From Fabrea salina (lineage: Eukaryota > Ciliophora > Heterotrichea > Heterotrichida > Fabreidae), in contig JALIHJ010000057.1 in the NCBI GenBank assembly GCA_022984795.1, positions 104,823 through 168,822 of the forward strand: a stretch of DNA of 64,000 bases, read 5' to 3'. The notes beneath the pieces were generated by a model that searched no databases, was not told the origin of the DNA, and saw nothing but the letters and a program-made list of their open reading frames with translations. Positions 54,532 through 64,000 of the stretch are shown in pieces. A program made the translations under genes and the position numbers. Positions within the stretch are counted from its first letter, which is position 1. Each line of letters starts with the position of its first letter.

Positions 54532-56417
54532 TTAAACTAATTTAACTGTCCAGACTCTATCAGAATGACCTTTAATTGTTTGGATTTCTTCAAGTGATCT
54601 GACTTTCCAAACTCTGGCTGAGGAGTCTGCACTTCCAGACGCTAAGTACTCGTTGTCGGCTGACAAACTCACTGAAAGTACCGGTCCCGTATGTCCTTTG
54701 AAGACTCTGGTTACTTCTCCAGAATGCAAGTTCCACACTCTGATGGTTTTGTCTCCACTCCCAGAAATAGCAAACTGGTCGTCTTTCGAAATAGCTACAG
54801 ACCAAATACCTCCTTCGTGGCCAGTTAAAGTTTTAGACTGTCTGGTGTTTAAGCTCCACACTCTGAGTGTTTGGTCCCCACTTCCAGACACAATAAACTC
54901 GTCTCTGCTAGAAATAGCTACTGAGTAAACGTTATCACTGTGGCCACTAAAAACTTTAATTTGTTCTCCGGTGTTTAGACTCCACAGTCTGATTGTAGTG
55001 TCTGCGCTTCCAGAAACAAAAAACTGGTCAGTGCTAAAAACAGCTACTGAGTAAACTGCATTGGTGTGGCCTTTCAGAAGCCTAATTTCTCGTCCGGAGC
55101 CCAGACTCCACACCCTGATTGTGTTGTCCAGACCCCCTGACACCACAACTCGTCGCTGTTTGAAATTGCTACAGAGTACACTTCGCTGGTGTGGCCTTTC
55201 AGTACCTGAGTTACTCTTCCAGAAGACAGATTCCAAACTCTGAGAGTGCTGTCGCTGCTTCCTGACACTATGAATTCTTTTCTGTAGTGGCCTGGAGCAA
55301 CCAGTCGTTCTTTATGGGATGCAGCTATTGATCTGACCGTGTGGCCGTGACCTGCCATAGCTTTGACTTCACTGTTGGTCCAAATTCTGATGGTTCTATC
55401 AGCACTTCCAGACACAACTACAGGTTTGCTGGGTGGAGTGTGTTTTTGGGGTTCGTTAGGCTTGCTAGCACTTAGAGTTTCTAGCTCTTTGATTCTTTTG
55501 GCTTGGTTGTTGTTTTTCCGGGACATTTCTTGGATTCTTTCGTCTGCAGTTGTAATTCTTTGTTTCAAAGTAGTTATTTCTTTGGTTAGTTGGGCTTTTT
55601 CTTGTTCGTAGAACTTTTTGTTCCTTTCTGACTCCTTAAGAAGAACGCTGGTTCTTTGTTCAGAAGTGGTTTTTTCGTGGCCGTGAGACTTTGCCATCTG
55701 TGTTATTTCTTGGTTTGCCGCTTTAAGTTGTTGCTCTAGTGTATTTATTTGTTCGTTTAGTTGTACTTTTTCTTGCTGAAGTTCGTTGTTAAGGGTCTTG
55801 ATTTTTTGTTCTAAGTTTCTTTTTTGGGATGCTGAAATTTCAGTAACCTTTTGAATATTTTCATTCGAAGTTTTAACACTTTGATTTAGTGTAGTTATTG
55901 CTTCGTTTAGTTGGTTTTTTTCTTGTTGTTGTTTTTTGAGTTCGTTGTTAAGGGTGTTTATTCTTGTTTTTAAGGTCTTTTTTTGAGATTTATAGGATTC
56001 TATAGCTTGTTCAGTTTGGTCTTGGAGTTCTTGTAGTTGATTTTTGAATCCAAGTTTGTTAATTAGTTTGTTGAAAAGTTCATTAGGTTCTATTTCAGCT
56101 ACTTTTTCCTTTAGAGTGTTGATAGCTGATTTGGTAGTTGATTGGAGACTGATTTCTGTTTGACCTAGTTCTTCTAGTTTGGCAAGTTCTTTGGACACCT
56201 TTTTCTTGATCTCTGATATTAGAAGTTCGTCTAGTCTTATGATTTCTTGTTTCTTTTTAGGGATTTCACTCAGGATTTGGTTCAACTTTACCTTTTTGGG
56301 CAGAGGGCCTATAGTGTGGCCTTGCTTAGCATGTTCAGTAAGCATATGGTCGCACAGCAGTAAGTCACAGCTGCACTTGTAACTAGCCAAACAACTAAAA
56401 CGACAACTAGTTTCCAT
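54532..56417 (-). pseudogene. B-box-like / coiled-coil / seven-WD40 protein, one frameshift
   Basis: Two minus-strand frames together make one protein of about 627 residues. A Cys/His-rich N-terminus (CRFSC, CSCDLLLCDHM and His residues, 1-35) resembles a B-box zinc site. A coiled coil covers about 45-315. Seven WD40 repeats follow and end GHSDRVWTVKLV at 54532. The frame is lost near 55148 in the third repeat, where one base appears to be missing: ...ISNSDEL continues as VVSGGLDNTIRVW in the other frame. No slippery heptamer is present. With that base the seven repeats are complete, so this may be a recent mutation or a sequence error. A truncated relative lies at 62.5-62.9 kb. Confidence 0.75.
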
Positions 56418-56446
56418 TACAAATTTACTGCAAAAGAATTAGTTAA

Positions 56447-57163
56447 TTATCCTATAGTGTTAGGGTTGGCTAAAACAGATTCCACAAACTCATCACCTTC
56501 AAGGATTTGGAACTTATCTGGTTTTTCTTCACGGACTGCTTCTATTCCGTACTCTTGAGTAGATTGACTATTCAGTGCTGCTTCTTCTTCAAGCTCTTGA
56601 ATGAACTCATTTGCAAGCCACTTCTCTACTTCCCTCCATCTGCCTTCGCAACAATTTCTAGAAGGACTCTGACAGCATTGTACTTGGAACCTTTCACAGA
56701 AAGACTTACAATCCCGATCTAAAAACACTAGGCCCAAGAACCGACTGAATATAGGTTTAGAGTTAAAGTCAGCAAAGAATTGTCTTACAAAAGGTCTACT
56801 GAAGCTTCTGTACATTTGACAGAAGTTTGAGGGATCTGATTCAGTGCTAGCTATGTGGCTTGGAACATCTTTGAAAAGTTCTTTCAACTCGTTCCACAGA
56901 CTCAATGCAGTTTCGTTGGAACGACTAAATTTGATGAGTCTCACTGCTTGGGGTCTTTTAGGATCCCGCATAGCTTTTTTGAGTCCTCTAATCAAACTTG
57001 CGCTGAGGTACTCTAGTTTGACTGCAGAACCCTTTGGCTTACAGAAACTTCTCCAAACGTCATTAAATCTTGTATAGACTTTGGTTCTAGTCCTTTTTCC
57101 TGAGTTTCCAATAGTAGTAGATGATTGACTCAAGCTTATGCTCAATGTATCACGTCCTTCCAT
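56447..57163 (-). CDS. Hypothetical protein, subtelomeric
   Basis: A 238-residue intact frame. The N-terminus is Ser/Thr-rich, and the middle is basic with aromatic residues (RFNDVWRSFCKPKG). A cysteine cluster occurs around 165-190 (CKSFCERFQVQCCQSPSRNCC). An acidic helix follows. No family recognised. It lies between two broken genes, 29 bp upstream of the WD40 gene on the same strand. If that zone suffers from poor base calls, this frame is the exception. Confidence 0.5.
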   Translation of the reverse strand: MEGRDTLSISLSQSSTTIGNSGKRTRTKVYTRFNDVWRSFCKPKGSAVKLEYLSASLIRGLKKAMRDPKRPQAVRLIKFSRSNETALSLWNELKELFKDVPSHIASTESDPSNFCQMYRSFSRPFVRQFFADFNSKPIFSRFLGLVFLDRDCKSFCERFQVQCCQSPSRNCCEGRWREVEKWLANEFIQELEEEAALNSQSTQEYGIEAVREEKPDKFQILEGDEFVESVLANPNTIG

Positions 57164-57275
57164 TTATCTATTTTTCAGTTGCTCTGATTAGAGCTGCTAC
57201 AAATACAAATGAAGCAAAATTAGGATTTTATTAACACCTTATGCTCGATTTTCTTGCTAATTTTGATAAATAAAA

Positions 57276-60200
57276 ATGATGGTCCTTCTTTTACTTTTGG
57301 TCTTAGAGTTAAGCAACTCCTCTTCGATAATAACTGAGGTGACCACAGAAAACTCTTTAACTCCTGTCAACACTTACCCCGGACTCAGTAACCTTTACAT
57401 TAAAGGGAACTTTGAAAAGCCTAATGCCTCTTCTTACAGCGTCAAAATCAGCGGCGATGTCTGTGACATAGTTCGCTTTGACTCAAGTTTGATACACTGC
57501 ATAACCCCAGCTTCAGATTTGACCACCCAAACAACCACCACTTTAGTAGTTAAAGAAGATGGCGTCCAGGTTAGCTTTGATACAGGAGTTTCAAGTAGCT
57601 TGCTATTCACTCCTGGAACCTACACGATCTACTACATACATCCCTACGAAGCAGCACAAGGTGACAAGGTTTATTTTGTGGGACTCCACGATAAGAATGA
57701 TGTCGTCAACGAAGCCAAAGTGAACGGAGTCGATATGATTTTGTTAGGACCTAATACTAAGTATGATCCAGTGTTTGAGTATCAAACGGAACTGGGCAAT
57801 AACGTGCACGGAGACTCCTACCCAACTATGAAGGTCAACGGAAAAGACGTAAAGTTCCACTGGATAGGGGCCAGTTACACCCTAGAAGGCGAAGAGTACT
57901 ACTTCAAAACAATAGGGAAGATAGACAGTATTTCTCACAATGAAGGAAGTATTTTTGGAGGGCTTGAAATCACTATACAAGGCAGGTCCTTTCCAAGCGA
58001 TACAACTAGGTTCAGAATTGAAGTAAGTGGAGTCGAGTGCAATGTGACCTCAGCTTCTTTTAATGAAGTTAAGTGTGTCAATAAGTTTAACTATTACCAA
58101 AGAAACACTCAAACTGTTTATGAAGGAAGTGCTGGATTTAAAAGGGATGCCCACTTCAACACTGGCAAAGAAGTACAGCATATGAATTCTTTAGTAATTC
58201 CTTTTCATGAAGATACAAACTTTCAATCAGAAATTTACGGACTGTTTAACAAGAAGGAAAACTTTACTATATGAAAATAGTGCACAAGCAAGGAGGAGGT
58301 CACTCCACGTTTTCAATAGGAGTTGAGATGCAAAACAGCACTGGCTCTTACCTTAACACCATGCCAGTCATGCAAAAACTAAACGGTCTTTCAAACTTTG
58401 ATGAGTCCTACCCTTTCACTTGGAGGACCCAGAAAAAGCAGGTGACTGCAAACTTTGGTTGTGGAGGAGGCTGGAATAACTTTGTCCAAACTGAATTTGC
58501 TGATAACTACTTCAATATATTCTCTTACTGCAAAGACTGGGAACTTTTTGTGCATATTCCCGGGTACATGTACGAGTATGCAAATGACCTAGTTAACTTT
58601 AACCTAGATGATGGCAGTCAAACAACTGGAAATCAGATCAGAAATTTCAGACCCTCTAATTCCCAATTCTGGTACTTTATTCCTTCAGACTTTTTGAGGA
58701 CTTACCACACTTCACCTCAGCTTAGAATTTGGATTGACGATCGGCTCATAGCTTGTGAAGGAGACTGCACTTTTGAGTACAAGGAACCAATAATTAGGGG
58801 GTTTTCTATGAGTTCAGGAGTTGTTAGCATAGCGGGTGAGTTTTTCCCAGAGGACCAGTCTATGCTGAGTGTAACTTTGGGCACTGCTGTCTGTGGTGTT
58901 ACGGACAACTCTGAGACCCACATTGACTGCACCTTTGGAAACTACACTCAAGGAAGCTGGAAGCCTCAGGTGTTTATTCAAGACTACGGCTTAGTTGAAA
59001 TAGACCCTTTGGTCACTAACACCCTTGACCTTGACTGCACTTCTAACTGCGATATGTGCTCTTCAAGTGCTTTCAACAAGTGTTTGGAGTGCTCTGCTGG
59101 TTACTACTTGGTGCATAGTGTGTGCAACTCAGTGTGTCCTAGTAACTACTACTGTACTCCCACTCACTCCCAACTCACTGACTCTGACTTTGTGTTTAAC
59201 TTGAGGCCTCACAACATCCAGGACATAGTAACTGACTTGCAAAGTTCCATTCCAGTGCTTACTGGCGAGGACAACAGTTTTTACCCCAACTACGACTCTT
59301 CTGACCCCTGGGCTGCTAAGGACAGAGGCTACTACTTCACAGGCTCTTCTTACATGCAGCTGCCTTCGCCTTCACTAGTTTTAGCTCCTCAGTTCAGTTT
59401 GGGTATGTGGGTAAGGCCAACTTCTTCAACTGGAACTCTTTTGTCGAAGCAAGCAGACTCTTCTGGAGTGGCTACTGAGTTTTGCATTAGACTCAACAAT
59501 TACTTTCCTGAAGTGGAACTAGAGAGCTTTTTAAGTCCAACTGGAAGTGTAGGCATGAACGAGGGTTGGAACTTTTTGGGAGTGTACTTTTACCTGGACT
59601 CGGACTTCAAGTTGGAAGTTTACGTTAACCAAACACTTTCACTTGCAGTAAACTCAGGCACTAGTTGGGTGGACGACCTGTGGGTGGACGACCTGGACTC
59701 CAACTTTCTGTTCAGCATTGGCGCAGAGCACTCTGATCGAAGTAACTCTTGCAAACTTCTACGAAGGGTTCATTTGGGAAGTAAGCATCTACAACTCCCA
59801 CAAAAGCCTTAACTCCATGCTTGAAGTAACTTGCAAAGACTGCACAGAGTGCCTTTAGAACTCAGCAGTGCATTCCCAACTGCTTGATAGACTGGTACTG
59901 GGACGGACTGAATGCAGAGGAAATTGGAGCCCTTCTTGCACAAGGGTTTTGCTTCTTCCACCACCTGCAACCTTTATTCAGATCCCTTGTGCGAGCAGTG
60001 TAACGTTTATGAAGGAGGCTGTTTGGTCTGTTCAGCTGGAGCTGAGGAAGTCCTTGTGTGTGTGTAGAGGGCTAGGTCTGGACCCCTGTAGTCCAACTTG
60101 CATTCCTTGTGATGAGTCATAACAGAACAGCTGTGGAAAGCAACTGTGTGTGTCCAGGAGGGATTCTACAACTCTGATCCCCTAGGCATAGTTTGTGTGG

Positions 60201-62219
60201 AGTGCACTTTGGAGTGCCAGCACTGCTCCCCCTGGAACTTAACTGTGTAAACTGTCTTCCAGAAAACTCTTACCAGAGCTTCAGGTGACTGTGCTTGTCC
60301 AAGTCACTCCAGTCTTCAGAATGACAAGTGTGTGTGTGAGGAAGGGTACTACATGGAGTCTGGATCCTTCTGTGAAGAATGTGACTCCTCTTGCCAAACC
60401 TGCGAAGGTCCCGAAGAGACCGACTGCCTTTCCTGCAAAGACTCTTACTTGCGGAAGAATGGAACTTGTGGAGACTGTGAGAGCAAGTACCTTCAAGACA
60501 ACGAGTGCTTTGACTGCAGAAATCTTTGTCTGACTTGTGAAAGCAAGGACATATGTGTGAGTTGTGTGGAAAACGCCCACTTAGAAAAGGACTCCTTTGT
60601 GTGTGTGACGAAGACTACTTTCAAAACGTCACTTTTTGCCAGAAGAACCACTTCTACTTATACCTGCAAAACAAAGAAACAACTTGCTAGAACTGAACTT
60701 TACTAAAAGCCTTAAAGACCCTAACTAAACGCAACCTTTCAGTGAGCTTTGAGAACACCTACATTTACTACTCATTTGAAAAAAGAACCAACTCAGTCTA
60801 CTGGGTGAGTCCTTACTTCCAGGATAAAGTTGAGCAGAAAGTCTAGTTGAGCTGAAGATCTGGAACCACCAGAACCTGCTGAGTGCTGACAACAACACTC
60901 TGTTTAACCAAACCTTTAGTGTAGAGCTAAGTGAGCACGACCCGGAAAGCTCAGAAGAAGATAGAAGCTACTCTGTAGGGGAAGCTTTAGTAATAGGTGC
61001 TGTTGTGATGGCAGTGTCCACTTCTGTTATTTCAGGGAACCCCTCCCTCTCTTTGGTCAGTTCTCAACACTGTGCAGCTTTTAACCTACGTCCCTATGAC
61101 CAACAATCCACTCACTCCTTACCTCAAAGGACTTTTCAAAGGCATCAACTTCATAAACTTCGTTCCTAACGTTTTGGGTACTTTATGGACCCCAAGACAG
61201 TCCTAACCCCCACGAGCAAGCTGAAGACTACGGCATGGAGTCCAACTTGTTTTTACTCAACGCTTCTGGGTCTATTGGAGTTTTAGGGCTGGTGGTTGCG
61301 GGTTTGCCCTTCGTAGCTATTCTTGCAGAGTGCGGGTTTGCAGTTACCAAAAAGCAAGTTCCAAGTCCCCCTTATGAAGGAGTACAAGTACGGAGTGTTT
61401 TTGCGAGTGTGGATTCAGGGGTACTTGGAGTTAGCTATATCTGCAATGCTTCAGGTGCTCTACTTGGCTTCTTTCAACTATAGTGTTTACATGAGCTACA
61501 TGTTTGCATGGCTTGCTTTGCTGCTTCTAGTGACTTCGCCTCCACTCATTACTGTTTTCCTGAAAAGAAGGAAGCAAGAAATAGATAGCCTACATCAACA
61601 CTCACTGATCTTCCAACTATGGGGTTCTTTGATTTATGAGTTCAGAACTGAAGCTAACTCCAACGCTAAGTACTTCCACTCAGCTTTTCTGGGAAGACTG
61701 ACTCTTGTACTCAGTGAGCCTTGTGTACTTAGAGTGAGTTACCCAAAGTCCAGGCCTTTTTGAACTTAGGACTGATGGTGGGATTTCTGCTCTTTATGGT
61801 GGTGGCCTGGCCTTACTCTGAAAGGCATCTTCCAGGTCTTCCAACACCCTCACTGAGATAGGAATCTGCATAGTGTTTGGGTTGATTATCTTTTATGTGT
61901 TTTCCAAGTGCAGGTCAACAACAGGCACTGGAAGAATTATCTTTTTCGTTGTGTTAGCTATATTTTGTTCTTTCAAGTTCTAGCCTACATTTTGTTTTCT
62001 TGAAAGTGACTTATAAGCATTACAAGACCAAGAAGTCTAGAACAAATCAAGCCTGAAGAGGAGCACAAAGAACCCAAAAGGATTGTGCTTGATGGAGGTA
62101 TAGTGCAAGACCAGCCAGGAGAAGTGGTTGCCAGGAAACTCTCCTTTAGAAACAACAGAGGCCAGCCAGAGTCTAAAACTACCAGAAGAGCTGTTTTAGA
62201 TGGTACGATTAGTCATTAA
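57276..62219 (+). pseudogene. Broken gene for a large IPT/TIG, LamG-like, Cys-rich membrane protein
   Basis: Successive frames on one strand encode pieces of one surface protein: a signal peptide (MMVLLLLLVLELSNSSS) and IPT/TIG-type beta domains (57276-58274); further beta domains and a LamG/concanavalin-like domain (58271-59812, continuing in another frame to about 59855); furin-like Cys-rich repeats (about 60000-60620); membrane segments (61235-61760); and a cytosolic tail with a stop at 62217-62219. The frame changes or stops at least at 58.27, 59.73, 59.85, 59.95, 60.06, 60.15 and 60.63 kb and later. None of these sites offers a 15-nt intron. Either a recently decayed gene or many indel errors. 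Confidence 0.7.
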
Positions 62220-62539
62220 GTAGCTTAGAGTTATTATTAAAGATAATCAAGATGTTCTGAGTATAATAAAAGTTTGTTGGTTTTTGATTTAGGGTGTAAT
62301 GAGGCACATGAGGCATATCTGAATAACTTGAATTTAAGGGTTGTTGAAGAAATTCAAAATGGATTTTTCTAGAGTTTAACTTTAATCTGGATTCTATGGT
62401 ACCTACTGTAGTCTGCTGTCGTACCTTGCTTTGATTTCTTCGAGTTCTCCTATCATTAATGATTATCGTGTGACGCAATTGTTTCTTCGTTCGAGTCATG
62501 ATTTCTCGAGTTGGTTTGAGAAGTCTTCATCCAGTTATT

Positions 62540-62904
62540 GTTTGTTTTGGTCTTTCAGACTTCTTTTGGAGAACAGCAATTCTTTGGTTGAGTTTTTGGA
62601 CTTCTTGATTTCTGGATTCCTCAAAGTCAGTTAGAATTCTTAGTGAGTTCATTTCTTGCTCTTCAATTTGAGTCCTTAGTTAGTTTGAAAAGCCCAGTTG
62701 ATCGGCAAGTTGCTGCGAGGTCAGCTTTTGGGTTATCTGGATGACTTCCTTCTTCTGGGAAATAATGTCAACTACCTGTGCTTTAGGTAGGAAACTAAGT
62801 GTATGACCCATTCTAAAGTGACTAGGCATCACATGGTCACATAGGATACTTCCACAGCTACACCGATAAACAGCTGGGCAACCAAAAGGGCAGGTGTTTT
62901 CCAT
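62540..62904 (-). pseudogene. Truncated copy of the B-box-like/coiled-coil family
   Basis: The frame starting at 62904 encodes an N-terminus (MENTCPFGC, CSCGSILCDH, GHTLSFLPK) that aligns with that of the WD40 gene at 56417 (METSCRFSC, CSCDLLLCDH, GHTIGPLPK). It hits TAA at 62680, but the same frame then continues as coiled coil (TQIEEQEMN, NQEVQKLNQRIAVLQKK) to a TGA near 62545. No WD40 part is recognisable. Both copies are preceded by the same bases, TTTGTAATGGAAA spanning the ATG. An interrupted gene fragment, not a functional gene as written. Confidence 0.65.
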
Positions 62905-63360
62905 TACAAAGCATAACTTAGTTAGACACTGTTTAACTTAACATTCTATGCACTCCAGTTGGTGTGACTAAGTACTAAATATACCTGCCGAGTTACACGA
63001 AATATGGGTTTGGAATACCCATGTTTCTGTTCAAAAGGTGCGAACAGACTTATATAGCTACAGAAGTTGCTTGTGCTTCCTGATGTGAGCCAAAACTGAC
63101 TACAGTGATTAACTACTTGTAGTTGATTGGAACTCAAGTCCCATTACTTAACAAGAACCTTGACTTAGCTAGGCATTTCTTAGAAAATGGGTTGTTGAGA
63201 GAAATTCAAAAGGACCCCTTTTGTCATATTTCCAAGAAAGTGAACTCTAAAACCAATTCTGGGTGCTTAGGTTTAGATAGCTAGAAGTAAGTAACTAAGT
63301 AAAGTTAAGGTAAAGTGGAGAGAGTTAATAAATATGATTGTGTTCTTGCTGATTAGGTAT
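62905..63360. other. Gene-free subtelomeric stretch
   Basis: AT-rich sequence with no supported gene. Two short hairpins are visible (ATGGGT/ACCCAT near 63004-63022 and TGTTC/GAACA near 63027-63045). A short block at about 63189-63211 (GGGTTGTTGAGAGAAATTC) repeats one at about 62338-62359 with a small indel. Confidence 0.5.
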
Positions 63361-64000
63361 GGGTGTTAGGGTGGTAGGGTGTTAGGGTGTTAGGGTGTTA
63401 GGGTGTTAGGGTGTTAGGGTGTTAGGGTGTTAGGGTGTTAGGGTGTTAGGGTGTTAGGGTGTTAGGGTGTTAGGGTGTTAGGGTGTTAGTTAGGTGTTAG
63501 AGGTGTTAGGAATTGTTGGGTGTTAGGGTGTTAGGGTGTTAGGGTGTTAGGGTGTTAGGGTGTTAGGGTGTTAGGGTGTTAGGGTGTTAGGGTGTTAGGG
63601 TGTTAGGAGTGTTAGGGTGTTAGGGTGTTAGGGTGTTAGGGTGTTGAGGTGTTAGGGTGTTAGGGTGTTAGGGTGTTAGGGTGTTAGGGTGTTAAGGGTG
63701 TTAGGGTGTTAGGGTGTTAGGGTGTTAGGGTGTTAGGGTGTTAGGGTGTTAGGGTGTTAGGGTTTTAGGGTGTTAGGGTGTTAGGGTGTTAGGGTGTTAG
63801 AAGAGATTGTTAGGGTGTTAGGGTGTTAGGGTGTTAGGAGTGTTAGGGTGTTAGGGTGTTAGGGTGTTAGGGTGTTAGGGTGTTAAGGGTGTTGGGTGTT
63901 AGGGTGTTAGGGTGTAGGTTAGGGTGTTAGGGTGTTAGGGTGTTAGGGTGTTAGGGTGTTAGGGTGTTAGGGTGTTAGGGTGTTAGGGTGTTAGGGTGTT
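63361..64000 (+). repeat. Telomere, (TGTTAGGG)n
   Basis: About 640 bp of 8-mer TGTTAGGG reach the window end, with the G-rich strand running 5' to 3' outward as required for a right chromosome end. The unit equals CCCTAACA, reported for Stentor and Blepharisma. Variant units interrupt it, e.g. at about 63487-63520, 63606, 63645, 63692, 63763, 63801, 63838, 63886 and 63913, with single-base changes, insertions and shortened units. The telomere may continue beyond the window. Confidence 0.97.

Noticed and set aside
55140-55160. Programmed -1 frameshifting in the WD40 gene
   Set aside because: No X-XXY-YYZ slippery heptamer and no obvious downstream pseudoknot; a missing base is simpler.
57276-62219. 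Multiple tiny introns explaining the frame changes in the IPT/LamG gene
   Set aside because: No 15- or 16-nt GT...TAG element with A at position 10 at the break points I inspected, and several shifts are not compatible with removal of 15 nt.
62946-63137. 63-codon minus-strand frame near the telomere
   Set aside because: Short, no recognisable sequence, in AT-rich gene-free DNA; consistent with chance.

Overview
The window is the right-hand end of a macronuclear chromosome of a heterotrich ciliate, most likely Stentor or a close relative. Four things visible in the sequence support this. (1) It ends in more than 600 bp of the 8-mer TGTTAGGG, which is CCCTAACA on the other strand, the telomere unit known from Stentor and Blepharisma. 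(2) All seven recognisable introns are exactly 15 nt, start GT, end TAG and have A at position 10. (3) TAA, TAG and TGA all end real genes (TGA at 9112, 38130-38132 and 54028-54030), so the code is standard, unlike Blepharisma or Condylostoma. (4) The gene set is purely eukaryotic. The species call is an inference; no database was searched.

From 1 to about 54.5 kb the window is very dense, with 46 genes, most of them a single exon. Neighbours often lie 0-60 bp apart, and several start or stop codons touch or overlap. Recognisable genes, in order: a ZIP zinc transporter (cut by the window edge), Derlin, a dual-specificity phosphatase, a Cdh1/Fizzy-related APC/C activator, glutaryl-CoA dehydrogenase, a small VCP-interacting (SVIP-like) protein, NOP58, a compact eIF4G, a PUB-domain protein, a CaMKK-type kinase with three introns, a CABLES-like cyclin, two coiled-coil proteins, a divergent Rab11-like/Rab2 pair, an NFX1/FAP1 zinc-finger protein, an APE1-type AP endonuclease, an AIMP1/Arc1p-like tRNA-binding protein, a Kelch-BTB protein, a DeSI/PPPDE peptidase, Mago nashi, a second Cdh1, TMEM161, AP-4 mu, TGS1, COG8, signal peptide peptidase, prolyl-tRNA synthetase with an editing domain, an RRM protein, a PA-domain sorting receptor, a Fused/STK36-like kinase, the cysteine desulfurase NFS1 and a RING protein. 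About a dozen further genes are hypothetical, several of them membrane or secreted proteins. I see no operon-like functional grouping. ER, secretory and p97-linked functions recur (Derlin, SVIP-like, PUB, SPP, COG8, AP-4, Rabs).

From about 54.5 kb to the telomere the character changes. A B-box-like/coiled-coil/seven-WD40 gene has one frameshift. A large IPT/TIG, LamG-like, cysteine-rich membrane-protein gene (57.3-62.2 kb) is broken many times. A truncated second copy of the B-box/coiled-coil family lies at about 62.5-62.9 kb. Then come about 450 bp without genes and the telomere. This is either a decaying subtelomeric gene-family zone or a region of poor consensus quality; the sequence alone cannot separate the two.

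The most distinctive feature is the extreme compaction of regulatory space: two divergent ATGs 4 bp apart, same-strand stop-to-ATG gaps of 3-7 bp, and overlapping convergent stop codons, together with a recurrent (TAA)n-ATG or TATAAA-ATG start context.
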